Assembly (NCBI GenBank): GCA_902767045.1
Contig: CACXFT010000088.1
Coordinates: 1 to 37,725 of the forward strand
Length of the DNA: 37,725 nt
Direction: 5' to 3'
From: an uncultured Prevotellaceae bacterium
Lineage (GTDB): Bacteria; Bacteroidota; Bacteroidia; Bacteroidales; Bacteroidaceae
The stretch's first letter is position 1; the number at the start of each line of letters is the position of its first letter. Of this stretch, positions 7,101 to 22,100 are shown piece after piece. Both the position numbers and the translations under genes were made by a program. Below the pieces are notes generated by a model. The model was not told the DNA's origin. It saw nothing but the letters and a program-made list of their open reading frames with translations, and did not search any database.

Positions 7101-10100
7101 CCGTTTGCCGTAGGATTCTTTGTTACCGACACCCAGTCAACTTCGTAGGCTCGCTTGGTTACTCCGTTTTCAACGAATGTTTTCTGAATGCGCCCGGTCA
7201 CCGGGTCGGCATACTCGTTGGTGAAGTCTTGCTTATAGGTGATGCCATTCACCACCACGGTAGCCTTGCCGGCAGCAATCCAGGCATCGTCGGCCTCTTC
7301 GTAGACCGGTCGCGAGCTGGTTTCCGAGCGCATCACATCGCGCTGATAGAGGGTGTAGTTGCAGAACTGCCGTTTCATGTACCAAGGCACGGTGAGCGCG
7401 TTGCCCACACCCACGCGCTGCACGGTGTAGTCGGGAATCGAGTCGTTCACCACATCGCGCAGTGAAGCCTTCTTGAGCAGTTCGGTGATGTTGTCCTTCG
7501 CTTCGGTTTTGAGGCGGTCTTTCACCGGCGTGTCGTCCAGGGCCACCGGTCCAGCGTTGTTTTCGCTGTAGGTGGATTGAATCACATCTGTTGCAATGCC
7601 GTTGTTCTTCACCATGTATTCGGGATAGTGGTATTTGAGCCACTCCAGCAGATGACGGTCGATGGTGCGCTTGGCCTTTTTGTCTTCGTCAGACGACGAG
7701 CCGAACCCGTCGTCGTAGTCGAGCGAATGCTGGTGTGCTATCACCAGGTGATACACCACCATGTTGGCAAAGCTGGTGAGGTCGGCCAGGTAGAAGGGGC
7801 GCACATCTTTCGTTTCGTCGGTATAGAGCGTTGCCGTTGGGTCGTTCACCACGGGTGCTCCCTTCAAGTACACAAACTGGTCGGCTTTGTCGAGGTCTTT
7901 GTTTTCGGCCGCGCGGTCGAAGGTCACATAGTTGATAACCGAACCGTAGGAAGAGCTCAGGGGGTCGTCGTCGATGAGTGCCAGGTAATAGACATACACC
8001 GGTGTGTTGGCCACCCCGTTGGTATAGGCATCGTAAACGGTGTTGCCGGCGGCATCGGTATAGACGTTGCGTGTCTTTCCGTCCACCACCTGTGTTTTCT
8101 GCAGTCCCTGTGCAATGGTCCAGTGGCTCTTCTGAATGTTGGAGTTCTCAATCACGTCGCCGTTGGCATCGTAGTGCATGGCCGTGTTGGCATTGTTCAG
8201 ATACAGGTCGTAGTTTTTCAGTTCAAAGTCGTAGGGGTCTCCCACGAGCGCCCACTTCTGTCGGTTGTCTTCGGTTTGTGTCACCTCGTCGCCATAGGTG
8301 CGCTGTGCTCCGTCGTGGGTGTTGAGCCATCCGTATGCGGGAGTAGAGATTTGGTCGCCCGAAGCATACACCACCTTCTCCACCTGTCGGAACACCTCGT
8401 TGATGATGTGGCCGTCGGCATTGTAGTCGTAGTGGTCGAACACGTTCTCGTAGGTAACAATACGCACGTTGCTGCCACTGTACACCTGATCCCAGTGATA
8501 GTTGGCATTGGTCCAGTAGTATTCGTCTTCGTTGGCGCTCTCCACGGGGGTGAAGAAGTGCTCCACGTCTTCGTCTACCGAATATACATAAGCAATCTCG
8601 TAGTAGCGCCGTCCGTTCTCGTCGGTGATGATTTTCGTGTTGTCGAGTGTTTCAAGGTTGAACCTTGCCAGCTGCAGTTTGTTTTCGCCGGTGAAGTTGT
8701 TCAGGTTGGTGAGTCGTTCGTTGATGGCTTGCAGCTTGGCCATGCGTTCGGCTTCGTGCCCTTCAGAGAGTTCGGTGGGTGTGAATCCGGCATAGTAGAG
8801 CTGGTAGCACTGCTCGTAGTTGCAACCATAGCGGCGCAGGGTGGCAGGCAGCGACTTGGCAAACTCGCCGAAGGTAACCTCAATGTGTTTGACCGTAGCC
8901 TTCAGTTCGCCGTTCACATTATATATATGTACGTTGGCATCGAAGCAGTCGTTGTCGGCCCGGTCGTCGTCTTCGGCAATGGCCGTGCGAATGTCGGCTC
9001 TTTTATCGTTGATGTCTTTGGCTTTCAGTTCCAGGCTGAAAGGTTTCAACACGAACGAGCTCTTTTGCGGGTAGGCACTGCCGTTGAGGTTGGTGAAGTT
9101 TTTGAACTGCAGGATGGCATAGTTGTTGGTGAGGTTCGAAGGTTGGTGCGAGTTGAAGTAGTCGCCCACCAGTTCGCTCACCGACATGGTTTTGGGCGAA
9201 GCCGTTCTGATGAGGAAGTCGGCAGCGTTGCCCGTCTTGCACATCACCAGCGACCATTCGGTGTTTCCGTTGCCATCGTTGCCGCCGGTTCCGTTTTGTC
9301 CGTAGGCGCGGTTTTCGTTCGAGTCGCCGAACTTCACATAGTTATACCACTGGTTGCCGGAGTTTCCCGCAGCGTCTTTTTCTGTTTGGTTGAACTGTCC
9401 GTAGGCCGTTCCGAGCCAGAAGTTGCAGTTGGGCTGAGCCACGCGCGGCGACCCGCAGTCTTCCCATCGGCGGCGGTTCACCATATTAAATTTATAGGGG
9501 TCGCCCACGAAGGCCCAGTGCAGTCCCTTAATACCGATGTCCCATCCGTCGGGTTGCGACGAGGCATACCCCGCCACGGGGTAGTGCGAAACATGCAGTG
9601 TGTCGCTCTCCATCAGGTAGGTGGGCGATGCGGGGTCTTGGTCGGTAGGAATCTTATCGTAGTAGAGCCACTTGCCGCTGCCCCCTACGGTGAGGTCGAG
9701 CCACTGCGGGCGCACCTCGGGGTTGGCGAACTCTGCCGGCGTGGTGAACAGGTGTATGCCATCGGCGGTGAGGTCGTCAACCTCGTAGGTAACGCGGAAC
9801 TTAAACGACACGCGACACTTGGTGTATTCGTCGCTGTTGAGAATAAGCTTACCATCGTCGCCGAGATTGGGTGTGCCGTCGGCTTTATAGCTTTCGCCTG
9901 CCTGGAAGGTCCATGTGCCCAGCGTGTGTATCGGTTCCACATCCTTACAGTTCTCGATGTTGTAGGCCACGTCTTTCGACATCACGAAGGGGAATTTAGG
10001 AGCATCTGTCCAAGTGCCTGCCGGCTTGGTTTCATACTGCAGGTTGCCATACTTCACATATTTGCGCTGCAGGTGGCGCGGCACCTCGGTGATGGTTTCG

Positions 10101-13100
10101 CCCAGTCCGTAGTATTCCGAGAGTTCTTCCTTCACCACCGGTTCGCCCATGTATGTTTCCTTGTAGGCAGTGAAGTAAACCTTGGTGGGTTCGGTGAGCC
10201 GGATGGCGCAGTTCACATCGTTGCTCTTGTGGTAGCCCACATACTTTCCCTTGAGGAACCGGGTGTTCTGTTCGTCGTAGCTGAGGTTGATGTTGTACGA
10301 TTTCAGCTGGTCGCTCTTTGCTTCGCGGTAGGTTCGTTTCAGTCCGTCGTGAGCCAGGTAGTAGTAAACGTCGCGGTAGCCGAGCAGCTGGTTGTCGGCC
10401 CGGAAGCGCAGGGCAAAGGCATCCTTGTCGTCGGTGGTGGTGGGCACCACCTCCCAGTAGAAGTTGGGATAGTAGGGCTTGCCCTCGTTGGCATTGTCTA
10501 CGGGCACATCGTTTCCATCCTCGTCGCGGTAGTAGATGGTGTGGCGGTTGTCGATGAAGCTCTCGTCGGGTGTGCGGAAGTGCACGCAGTCAACCACGAA
10601 CTGGAATGCCGACTCGGTGGGGTCGAAGCGGCACAGGTTCGAGGGCACCGTTCCGGCGGGCCGGCTCTCGCCGTCAACCACCACCGACGACTGGTTAAAC
10701 TCGTCTTCGGTGCAATAGACCTGCAGTTTATAGGGGTCGCCCACGAAATACCACTTCAGGTTTTCGGGCACCGACTCCATGCGGTTGTCGGCCGTGCGGA
10801 ACTGACAGTGGTTGTAGGGTTGTGCGGTGTCGTAGACAAAGCGCCCCTGCCCTTCGTCCCAGATCATCTTTTCGGCCAGCACACCCTCTTGCAGCGGGTC
10901 GATCTGCGGGTCGAAGGTGAGTTCCTCGTCGTAGTAGGCATGGTGGCCGGTGTTGTAGCCAAGTGGCTTTCCCTTCATGATGTTGGGGTTGGCAAAGTCC
11001 ATGAAGTACACATGGTCGTTGTTTTCCACCATCTCCCTCACCTCGTCTTTGGTAGGATGTTTCTTGAGGAACTTGTCGGTGGTCACGCGGTAGTCGATGT
11101 AGACCGACTGTGGCGGCGCCGGTCGTCTCACAATGTTTCCCTCGCCATCGGTCACATACACATAATAGTTGTACATGGGTTTACCCTGGTCGTTGTAGAT
11201 GATTTGTCCGCGCAGGCTCTCCACGGCATAGTCGTCGGGATAGCGCTGCAGCTCTCCTCGGAAGGCACCGTCCTTCACCACATAACCATCTTCGCTGTTA
11301 TGGAAGTCGTCTTCATAAAGTTTATAGTCGCAGAACTTTCGTTGCAGGTCGAGCGGAATGTTCTCTTTGGTTATTCTGTCGCCCTCTGCAAACATGCGGT
11401 CGTCGGTAGAAGAGTACATGCGCACCGTTCCCGTGTGCAGGTTGGTGTCGATCCATCGCAGCTGCTCCTGGCGTTCATCGGGTTTTTCAACAGTGGCCAC
11501 GGGTTTGTTGTTGAAGTGCTCCTTATAGGCCGCCACGTCGTCGTCGCGGCGAATCACCAATCGCACGTCTTGATATTTGGTAGGTTCGTAAGGCAGCACT
11601 TGTATGTTGAAGTCGAGTGCGCGGGAGTTGGAGGTAGTGGTGGTGCGTGGCAGCAGTATCACCTCGTTCATGTTATCGATTGACGAGCGTTCCATGCACC
11701 AGTAGAGCGGAATAGCGGGTGTGGGTGTGGGCAGGTTTGCGGGTTCAAACTCGCCCGTGATGAGGCTGAACGCCTTGTTGGAGTTGTCGCCCTGCTCGGG
11801 AGCCAGTCCCCAGCGGAAGGGCGTGGGTGCCACCTCGTCGTATCTCGGTGTGTTCACCACATACTCCGTAACCGTTCCTGCCTTGTTCACCTGCGACTGG
11901 CATCCCACCAGGTGTTCGCGGTGGGTGGTCACTTCGGTTTTCTCGGTGATGTTGTTGAACTTTTCCTCCACCACCGAGCTGGCATTGAAGATGTAGAGGT
12001 CGTAGGGGTCGCCGGCGAAGCACCACAGCCAGTGTTTCTCTTGGAAGGGGTCGTGGTCGTTTTCGCGATAAGACTCGGCACAGCGCGAGTAGCTCCATCC
12101 GTTTTGGTTATCCTCGCTGTTGTAGTGCAGTCGGTAGTCGTTGTTCAGATACGATATGCGCCCGTTGTCTTCGCGGCGCAGGAAGTACTGTCCGTTGCCA
12201 TTGGTGAAGTTGTCGTTGGTTTTCATCACCATGAAGTAGAGATAGTCTTTGCGCGGCAGCCTGAGCAGACCGGGAATACTTTCCATGAGCTGTTCGTAGG
12301 AAGAGATTTGGAACGCATAGTCGGTGAATCCCGAATCGTTGGAGAGCAGTCGGTGCACCGAGTTGCTGTCGTATCCCATCACGTTGAAGGGCATGCCCTC
12401 GGGGTCGATGATGTAGTTGCCTTCGCCGTCGAGCTCAGGTGTCAGGTTGCCTTCGCCATCGGTGGTGAGCTTGTAGTGCGACTTGGCAGTATAGTCGATG
12501 TAGATGTCAACCCACTTCATCTCCTTCTCGTTGTCGGGCAGGTTGTCGATGGCTTGGAAGAAGGGGAAGAGCGTAGAGGAGTTGTTAAGGTCGAGCTCTT
12601 TCATCACCTTGGTGGATGCATTCTCGTCTACCGGCAACTGCGTGTCGGCATTGTTGTCCTGGTCTACATAGTAGTGGGCTGTGTAGGAACAATATTTGCG
12701 CATCAGTTCTTCGGGAATCACGAACGGCGATTTTGCCATCACCTTTTCCTTTTCTACGAGGATGTGCCGGCCGTCAATCTTGGTGGTCAAGTGGAACCGG
12801 TAGTTGTGTGTGGTGAGCGGCGAGAAGAGCAGTTGCATACCCTCGGCAGGTGTGTAGCCGTTGGCCGTTGGATAATGCTTGAAGTTCCACCGGTTGGAAG
12901 AGGTAGCATTGTCCAGCACAAAGTAGGTTGGGTATGCACCGTCGGTGCCTTCTGGATCAACCGCCGACGGCGACTGCCAGTAGAGCCGGTTGTTACCCAT
13001 CAGGCGGTAGCCGCCATTGTCGTGACCGAGCAGCATGAAATACTGCGCAATCCAATACTCCCCGTTCTTGCCTTCGTAGCTACCATCGCCGGGTCGCAGC

Positions 13101-16100
13101 CACAGTCCCTGGTCGTCGCATCGGTTATTCTTCTTGCGATAGGCCACCGAGAAGAGTTTCTCGGGGTATTTTGCACTGCGAATGATAATGTTATAGGGGT
13201 CGTTGCCTTCGAGTCGGAATCCATAGTGGTCCGACGTGGCATCGGCCGGGTTCACCTGTCGGTCTATGTTATCGGAATTATTTGTAGAGGCATGAATGTA
13301 AACATCGTCGCTGCCCACGTTGGCATGCATCTGATACTTCACCGTACCGCTCAGGTCGAGCCCTCCTGCCTTTGGCGTATACTTATAGCGGACGTAGATG
13401 GTTCGGTCTTCGTAGGGCAGAATGCTGATTTGTTCGTTTTGTTTGCCTTCGTTGATGCTGAAGCTGGTCACATACTGGTAGTCGGTGGTAACGGTCACGT
13501 TGTCCTGGTCGTAGTAGGTGTAATCGGCGTATGCGAGCAACGGCGACTTCATGCTCTTGGGAATGCGCACCGAGTCGCCTCCCTCGCAGGTCAGCGTGTA
13601 GCGCAGTGCCTGTTTGTTGCTGTTGTTGATGACCACATAAGTTATTTGCTTGCGGAAGGGCTGCAGGGTTATCTGAATGGAGGTGCGGTCTTGCGTGTGC
13701 GCCTGTCCCACCAGCAGTTTGGGCAGGTTGCCGCTGGTGATGCCTAAGTAGGCATGCTGGTTGCCATCGAGGTCTTCACCTGTTGCCGCCATCAGCTGAT
13801 AGTGGTCTTCGGTACCGTTGAGCAGGATGAAGCGGTTGTAGTCTTTCTCGTCGTCGCCCACGGTGTAGCCCGGTGTGTCTAACGAGAGGTCGTTGGCACC
13901 GGTGGTGATGCCATCGCCCTGGAAGTGCAGCACCTTGCCATTGTTGTGTTTGAGGGAGATGTTATAGGGGTCGAGTGGGGTGGGGTCTGTCGGGTCGGCG
14001 GGTTCATCTTTTGCTGAAGGTTTCCACACGGCATATCCCTCAGCATCGTCGGCAGCCGCTGTTGGGGTTCCCAAGTTGTCGGTGGCCGAGGCCTGCACCG
14101 CAACGTCGCTGCCCGTGGAAGTTTTCAGGAAGTAGTCATCGCGGAACTTCAAGTTATAAGCCTTTGTGCCCAGCAGGTTGGGCACCAGGTCTATGTCGGT
14201 TTCGTCAACATCGTAAGTAACCACCACCTCGTCTAAGCCCGAAGTGTAGGGCAGGGCATCCACATCGTAGTAGAACTTGCTCACCATCGGACTCTTGATG
14301 ACGGCCGGAATTTCAGGCTCCGCTCCGGCCACGCCGTCGCCCCAGGCCTGAATAGCTATTTCGCCGCTGCGATTCATCACCTTATATAAATATTTGTTCA
14401 CCGGCGACGAGAGCTGGATGGGCAGTGCCGCATGGCCGTGCTGATAAGCTTTTTCGCGGGTGACATGGATGTTGTTCTCTTCGTGTCGGTTCACATAGCA
14501 GAGCACGTTGTTGGTGATGTCGGCTCCAGAAGCCTGCACCAGTTCGTAAGGTCCTTCCGGGCTGTCGGCCACCAGGAAGAAGCGCGAACGGAAATTGTTT
14601 TCTCCACTGCTCAGGTGCAACAGATCTTCGGTGTCGGCTCCATACTGCAGCACGCCACCCATGTAGATGCCTGGGTAGGCCTTGTTCACCAGAATAAGTT
14701 CGTAGGGGTCGATGCCGTAAGCGGTTGTAGACCCGTCGAAGGCCCAGAGGTTGGCCGTTACGTTAGCCTCTTCGGTGGTGAGCGTTGTGGTGGAGACCAC
14801 ATCCACGCTGCCTTCGTTTTCGGCGATGTAGCCACCTGCCACGCGCATGTTATAGAAGCGGTTGCCATCGAGCTGCAGCTCATCGCGGGTGTCGTCGTTG
14901 TAGGTATAGGTCACATAGATGTCGGAGTTGGCCGAAGGCACCTCCGTGAGTTTGTTGGCCTCTTCTCTGAGTTCGGCATCGTTCCAGTACAGCCAGTTGG
15001 TGGCAAAGGGCGAGCGAATGGGTTCGGGCACGGCAAGCTTGTCGCCCTTACTGCCGTTCACAGTATAGCGCACGGCCTCTGTGCCGCTGAGGTTGATGAT
15101 GTGGTAGGTGATGCCCGAGAGTGGAAGCCTTAGCAGTGCCTGCATGTAGCGCTGCCCCGAGTGGAACACCGGGTGGGCGTCGTCGCTGCCCACGCCCAGC
15201 AGCTGCGGGTCTACGTTATAACCCAGATACATCAGTCGGTTCTTCACCTCTTCCGAGGTTGTTGAGGCATCGGTATAGCTGCCCGTGGCCCCCAGCAACT
15301 GCAGGTAGCCCAGTCGACCGCCCACCAGAATGAACGCCCTTGCCTTGTTCGATGCGTTGTCGGCAATGAGTGCCGCCATGTCGGTGTGGTCGTCGTTGTG
15401 ACTGTAGTCGGCCAGCTGAATAAACTTCGACTCGTCGGTCTTGCTTTGCAGGCGCACGTTGTAGGGGTCGCCGCCCGCTTGCAGGAACCACTCGTGTGCA
15501 CCGTCGTCGAAGCGTTCAGGTGCCGTCTCGGTTTCTATGCGGTTGCCCACGTTGTAGAAATACATGCCATTCACCTGCAGGTTGTAGCTCTGCGTGCCGG
15601 TGAGGTCGATGTTGTCGCGGTCGAGCGAATCCTGGTTCACCTCGTAGGTAACATAGATGTTGTCGAGTGCAGCGATGGTAGCTTTCGACGAGGTGCAGGC
15701 AGCATCTGACCAGTATTGGAAGTTCTTGGCATACGGACTTCGGATGTCTTCAGGAATCTGCGGTGCGATATTCTTCGAAGCCCTTGTCTTATAGACGATG
15801 GCCGTTGCGCCCGAGCGGTTTATCACGTTGTAGGTGACAGTGGTTTCGAGCATGGGTGTGAGACAGAACTGAATGCTCATGTTAGTATCGAAGTTGTAGG
15901 GGTGTTTGTGATAGTGGTCGATACCGCAATAGAGCATGTCGTAGGTTTGGTTGGGTGTACCGTCGGTATTGTCTTTATCGTAAGTTTCGTAGGTATAGCG
16001 GTGTGTGTGCAAACCTATATACTGATAAGTTCGGCTGTTATCGAAGTCGTAGGCCGCCACGGGCGACATGAACCTATATTTATATTCGCCCGTGCCATAA

Positions 16101-19100
16101 CCCTTGAGCAGCATGAAGGAGTTCACGATGTTCGGTGTTCCTCCGAACGAATAGGTTTGCGTGCCGTTGGATTCCCTGTTGTTACACGAGATGTATTGCC
16201 CCGGGTGTTTGGTGTTGAAGATTTTCACGTTGTAGGGGTCGTTGCCGTTGAACTGCCACAGGTAGTTGGCAGTTTCGGCCGTGGTCTTGTCAACCACCTC
16301 TTGGTGTTTCAGTTTGAAGTGGTGGTTTCTGTCTGTGGTTTCGTCGTAGAATCCCACCAGTTTCAAATCGGAACTCACCTTCATCTGATAGGTGATGGTT
16401 CCCGAGAGGTCGATATCGTGGTTGAGCTCGTCTTGGGTGTAGAGCACAAAGATGTCGGACGTGGTGGCATCACTCACATACTGCAGTTCGGTGGCTCCTT
16501 CGCGCAGGGTGTAGGTTCCGTTGGCTGCAATGTTGAAGCTTGAAACATCGTAGTAGTGGTATTTCTCTACGAGCGGCGACTCCAAGATGGCTGGAATCTG
16601 GGGTGTAATTTTCGTTTCGTTGTCGGTGCCCGAAAGGGCCTGTCTTCCTTCAATGCCCGTGATGGCCTCTTTGCCTTCGAGGTTGAGAATATGGTAGGTG
16701 TAGGGTTGCTGGAAGCGGAACTGCAGGTTCTCGTTGCCATGGGCATAAGATGCCGCGTTCTGTGCAGTGCGCAGTTGGTTGCTTCCGTTCACAAACACAT
16801 ACTGATAATAGCCCGTACCACCGGGGTAGTAAGTAGAGCCGGCCAATTTCTTCTGCAGGATTTCAACGTAGCCGTCGTCGCCCTGCACAATCATGAAGCG
16901 ACGGTTGATGGCATTCGCCTGACTGATATCAGCATCCAAGTTGCCGCTTCCGGTGCTCACGTTGCCACTCCAATATTTGTTTCGGCCCACGCTGTAGACG
17001 GCCACGTCGTAGGGGTCGAAGACACCGTTCACCTGTCGGCCCTGCAGCTGGTAGAAGAAGAACTCCGGCTTGTAGTAGATGGTGCTGTGACTATAGATGT
17101 TGCTGGCGGTGGTGTTGGCGGCTCCGAAAATTTGATTGGCGTTGGTTTTGTTGAAGAGGGTGTAGTTTTGCGACCCGTCGAGTTTGAGCTCGGCCTCTTC
17201 GGGTGTGTAGGGCAGATAGCCCACATACACGGCATTGTCAATCACCTGCGAGAGCGAGGTGAGGGGAATGCTCTGGTTGTCGTCTTGATAATAGTAATAC
17301 TCCTTCACCAGCGGACTGCGCATCTTTTCGGGCAGCTGGGGGGTGAGGGTGGTGGCATTATCCACATCGCCCTGCAGGGTGAGGTTTCCGGAAAGGTCGT
17401 AGAGCTTGTAGGTAATTTTCAGTTGCACGGGTTCCACCGAGAACGACACCAGGTTGCCGTGCTGCCTTTCGGCCGAGCGCACGATGGCCACATCCTCGCC
17501 CGAGAAGGTGAGGTAAGAGTAGAGACTGGTGGTGCCCACGCGCTCTTCCGAGCCAGCCACCAGCAGTTCGTATTTCCATCGGGTTTTGTCGGCCGGTGTG
17601 CTGGTGGTGTCAACCACACCAATGATGTATCGCTGGTTGAGCAGCGAGTTTTCGGTATCGCGGAACGAATAGAGCCCCACGTCGTAGGGGTCGTAGGTGA
17701 GTTGAGCGTTCTGTGTTGAGCGTTGAGCCTGTACGCGCCACACGTTGTCGAGCACTTTCTTTTGGTCGGCAGTGAGTGAGGCGGTCGATGAAAGGGTCGA
17801 TGAGGCATAGGTGATGTACGAAGCAGCCTCGGCAGTTTTTTGCAGTTTCAGGTTGAAGATGCGGTTTCCGTCGAATCCCTTGTCGGTGATGGCATGGTTG
17901 TTCACATCGTAAACCACATAGATGTCGGCCTGGTTGCCCAGTACGGTGAAGGGCGAACGCGAGCGTGCCTTGGTGTTCACCAGTCGGTAAACGCCCCGCG
18001 TGAGCGACTCGTCGTCGAACTCCGAGAGGGGCAGGTAGCGGAAGTTGGTGGCACCGTATGCCTGCAGGTGTGTGGGCAGCGCGGGTGTGTAGGGGTCGGT
18101 GCCCATGTAGTCGTGGTGCCAGGTGATGGCCTCTCGCCCGTTTTTGTTCACCACATGATAGGTGTAGGCGATGGGGTGAGCCAGGTAGAGCTCTTGTGTT
18201 TTTCTGCTGGCCGCCGAAGCCGACGGTGCCAGCGTGTCGGCCAGTGTGGTGAGCGAGGTGAGTGCACGGTGATGGTCGAAGCGGGGCACCAGTCGCATGT
18301 GTCCGTTGCGGTCGTTGAGCACCATGTAGGTGGCATTGGTCACATTGAGTGTAACCTGGTCGTGGCCGGTGGCGTTGAAGCGTGTTGTCTGCTCCTTCAG
18401 GCTGAGTGTGCTGCTGTTGTAGGTGCCTGTCCATCCGCCCTGCGCATTCAGGGCCACGGCACTCATGTCGGAGGTGAGGTAGCGGGTGTTGTATTTCTTG
18501 CTCTGCACCTGCACGTTGTAGGGGTCGAACCCGTTGCGCCCTTCGGCAAAATGCTGCGCCTCTGTTTCTTCGCGCGAAAGGGCATCGTCTTTGGCCCCCG
18601 GTTCACCTTTGTAGAGATAGCCCATTTCGCGGTCGATGTTGAAGTTGGGCCTCAGATACCACAGCTCTTCATCGGCAATGGCGGCAAACGAAGCCGGGGC
18701 GGTGGTGGTGGTTACCGTGTTCTGGTCGGCAGCCTGCAGGTAGCTGTCGTTCTGTATGAGCATGAAGGCCGAAGCCTGTGTGCCCTGTTCGGTGGCAGCC
18801 CCCTGGTAGGCGTTGGCATATTCGGGTTTCACATCGTAGGTGACATACCAGTCGCGGCTATCGCCGTTCGACAGCTTACCCTGCAGGTTGAAGTCGGGCA
18901 GGGTTCCCATGTCGCCCAGGTGTTCGGTGGTGTATTCGTTGCCGTTTTCGTCAACGGCATAGTCGGAAACGGTGAAGCGGTGGTAGCCCACCACCTTCGA
19001 ACCGTTCTTCCAATAGTGGTATCGCTCCACCATCGGACTGTCGTAAGCCTTCAGTGCATCGTAGCGTTTGCGGCGGTCGGGGTCTTCGGGACCTTTCTTG

Positions 19101-22100
19101 GGCAGAATGGTTCGCATGATTTCCCATCCGTGCTGGTCGAGCAGCACCAGCACCGGGTCGAGGGTAACCTCTTCGAGTGTGAACTCGCCCGTGCCCATCG
19201 AAATGGTCTGGAACCAGTGCTCTTCATACTTAAACATTCTGGAGGTTGTTTTGTTGGCATCGCCGTTGTTCACCCAGGGGTGCGAGTTGGCCCAGAACAG
19301 ATAGGTGTGCCACTGTTGCGATCCGTCGCCATCCTGACCTTTTGCAAGAATGGTTTTCTGCGCATCGGTGAGGGTAACGTTTCGGCCCTCGGTGGTTACC
19401 GCAGCCCCGGCACTGGCCAGCAGGGGTTGTGCCGTGGCCTGGTTTTTCCAATACTGTTCGAAAGAGGTGATGGTCTGGCGCGAAGCAATGGTCTGGTCGT
19501 CAGGTGTGCCGGGGAGCGGGTTCACGGTAACAAAGCGTCCGTGACCCGGTGTGCCCAGAATCATGTATTCGGTGGGCACATGGCGTGCGGCTTTCGAGTC
19601 GTCGCTGCCATCGGCCACCAGCGAAGTGTTGCCCGTGATAACGTTCGTTACCACTTGGGTATAGTCGTGGGGCTGATAGGTGCGCAGGTATGAGAAGTGG
19701 TCCTGGTTGCCCTGACGGGAGGCCACATAAACATGATAGGGATCCATGGTTTCGCTCTCGATGAACCACAGCCAGCGACCGCGGGTGGTGGCAGCCTTGG
19801 CCAGCTGGTTGTCCCATTGTTCCTTACCATAAACATAGAGGGCACCGTCGCCGTTGTTGTAGGGATAGATACCGGCCGACTTCTCGGTGAGGAATCCGTC
19901 TTTTTCGTCCTCTTGGTTGAAGCTCTCGCCCGTGAGGAAACGGATCATGTAGGTGGGAGCACTCTCTTTTTCGTTTTTCGCCTGCACATGGGTGTAGGTG
20001 GTGCCGTCCACCTTCACCTTGGCAAACATCTCTTCGTTGCTCACATCGTAGGTGACATAGATGTGGGGGTCACCGAGCACTTCGCCTATGCTGGTCAGCT
20101 CGGTGGCACTGGGTTGCAGGGTGTAGGTGGAACCATCTACAACGAAGTTGGAGAGCTTATAATAGTGATAGCGCGACACCAAGGGCGAGCGCACCTCGGC
20201 CGGCACTTCCAGGTCGCCGTTGCTGCTCTGGGCGGTAATCACAATCTTTTTACTGCGGTCCACAATGTGGTAGGTGATGGTTGATGCCACGTTCTGGTAT
20301 TGAATTTCTTCACCTGCGGTGGAGGTTCCGCCTGTGGCAGCAGCCAGCTTCACATGGTATTTGTTGGCCGGTGTTTCCGGAGCGAGCAGAATGGAGAAGG
20401 TGTGAGTTTCGGTGGCCGAACTCTCTAATGGGGTGGTGAGTGAGAAGGAGGGTTTGCCGCCACCGTCAACCACGATGCTCAGATAGTTGGCATGCTCCAC
20501 ATTGCGAGTCATCATGGCGTATGGGTCGCTGCCGGTGAGCACCCACACGTATGGTTTGGTGTTGCGCTGTTCTTGTGTGGCACTGTTATTGAAAGCCACG
20601 GTGGTGGAGCTGGAAGCATAGGCGTATGTTTCGTTGTTGCTCTCGTAGATATTGTAGCTTCGGCTGCCGTCGAGGCGCAGGGGGCGGTCGGCATCCATCA
20701 CATGGTCTGTGGTGTAGCGGATATAGATGTCGGCATCGCCGTCGGCGGGGGTGTCGGTGATGAGGTCGGCAAAGTCGTAGACGGGGCGACCGTAGGAGGT
20801 GGTGCCGGTGGATGTGGCGGTGAGGTAGCCGGTGATAACCTCGCGGTCGATATACGGACTGCGAATGGTGGCGGGCAAGTTGTCGAAAGCAATGGGTGTT
20901 ACCACATCCTGCGTGACGGTGGCTTTAATGGCTATGCGGCCCGCACGGTCTACAATGTGGTAGGTGTAGTCGTGCTGGGGCAGGGCCACGGCCTCGAACG
21001 AAGTAGTGTTTTTGTTGGTGTAGCGCAGGGGTGCGGCGTTGTCGGCATAGGCCATGTAAACCGCTCCGGTTGCTGCCGACCCTTGTTCGCGCAGGGCAAA
21101 CTGCTTGTCGGTGTAGCCGGTTTGTTCGAGCATCTCCCACGTTTTGATGCCATCGGAGCGCGGTGCCACGGTGGTGTTCACCGTAGAGCTGGCGGGCACG
21201 CCAAGATACTGTCCGGCTGCCGCTGCACGGTTCACGATGCGCAGTTCGTAGGGGTCGCCGAAGAAGGCGAAGAGGTAGTCGTAGGTGTAGTGGGACTCAT
21301 CGCTCTTGGCTTCGCCCTCGGTGATGGTGGAAGCCGAAAGGTGTGCAAGCTTGTCGTCGCGCAAGACAAGCCGATACCAGCGTGCATGGTCGCGGTCGGT
21401 GCTCACATCGAAAGGCATCGTGCCCACGGTGTATTTCACATAAATGTCGTTGTGCCCGCCATCGTATGCATCCTTCAGACTGGTAACCTGTCCCGAGAAG
21501 CGGTCGTCGTAGTTGGGTTGCGAAGCATCGTATGCGGTGTAGTAGGTGTATGCGCTGATGTATTTGCGCTCGAGCTGAGTGGGCAGGGTGATGGTCTCTT
21601 CCGTGCCCACATACCTACCCTCGGTGACGGTGGGCAGCATGGTGCCCGTGCGGGTGGGCAGGTGGAAGTTGAAGTCGGCAATGGGCACCTCGGTGAAGGT
21701 GAGGTGGGCATGGTCGTTGTCGGAAACATAGGCAGTTCCCACCGACATGTAGAAGGTGTAGAAGTCGTTCACGTTGCCCGAGTTTCCTCGCACCACATAC
21801 ACATACTTTGCCGTGTTGGGCACCGAGTTGAAGCACAGAGCCGCCAGCTGATAGAAGCCGTTGCGCTTTAGCAGCATGTGTGGGGTGGGGTTGTCGTGCT
21901 GCAGTGAACCCAAGATGCGTCCGTAGGCATCGGCAGTGCTGTTGGCCTTGAGCGGATAGTCGTCGACCACGGTTTGTGCATGGTTGTAGCGGTAGTTAGA
22001 AACGTACACGTTATAGGGGTCGCCGCCGGTGAAGTGCCACAGGTAAGGCTTTTCGGTGCTGTTGGCTTCACCGGCGGTGCCGGTGTAGTAGCCACGCATT

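Noticed and set aside
7577-11683. Plus-strand open frame of 1,368 codons opposite the giant gene
   Set aside because: It is antisense to a clear signal-peptide-to-sorting-domain protein. Its translation is low-complexity (V, H, G rich) and has no recognisable domain. It stays open because the giant gene avoids codons whose complement is a stop. Several shorter ones (11912-13747, 17840-19693, 20492-21871) have the same cause.
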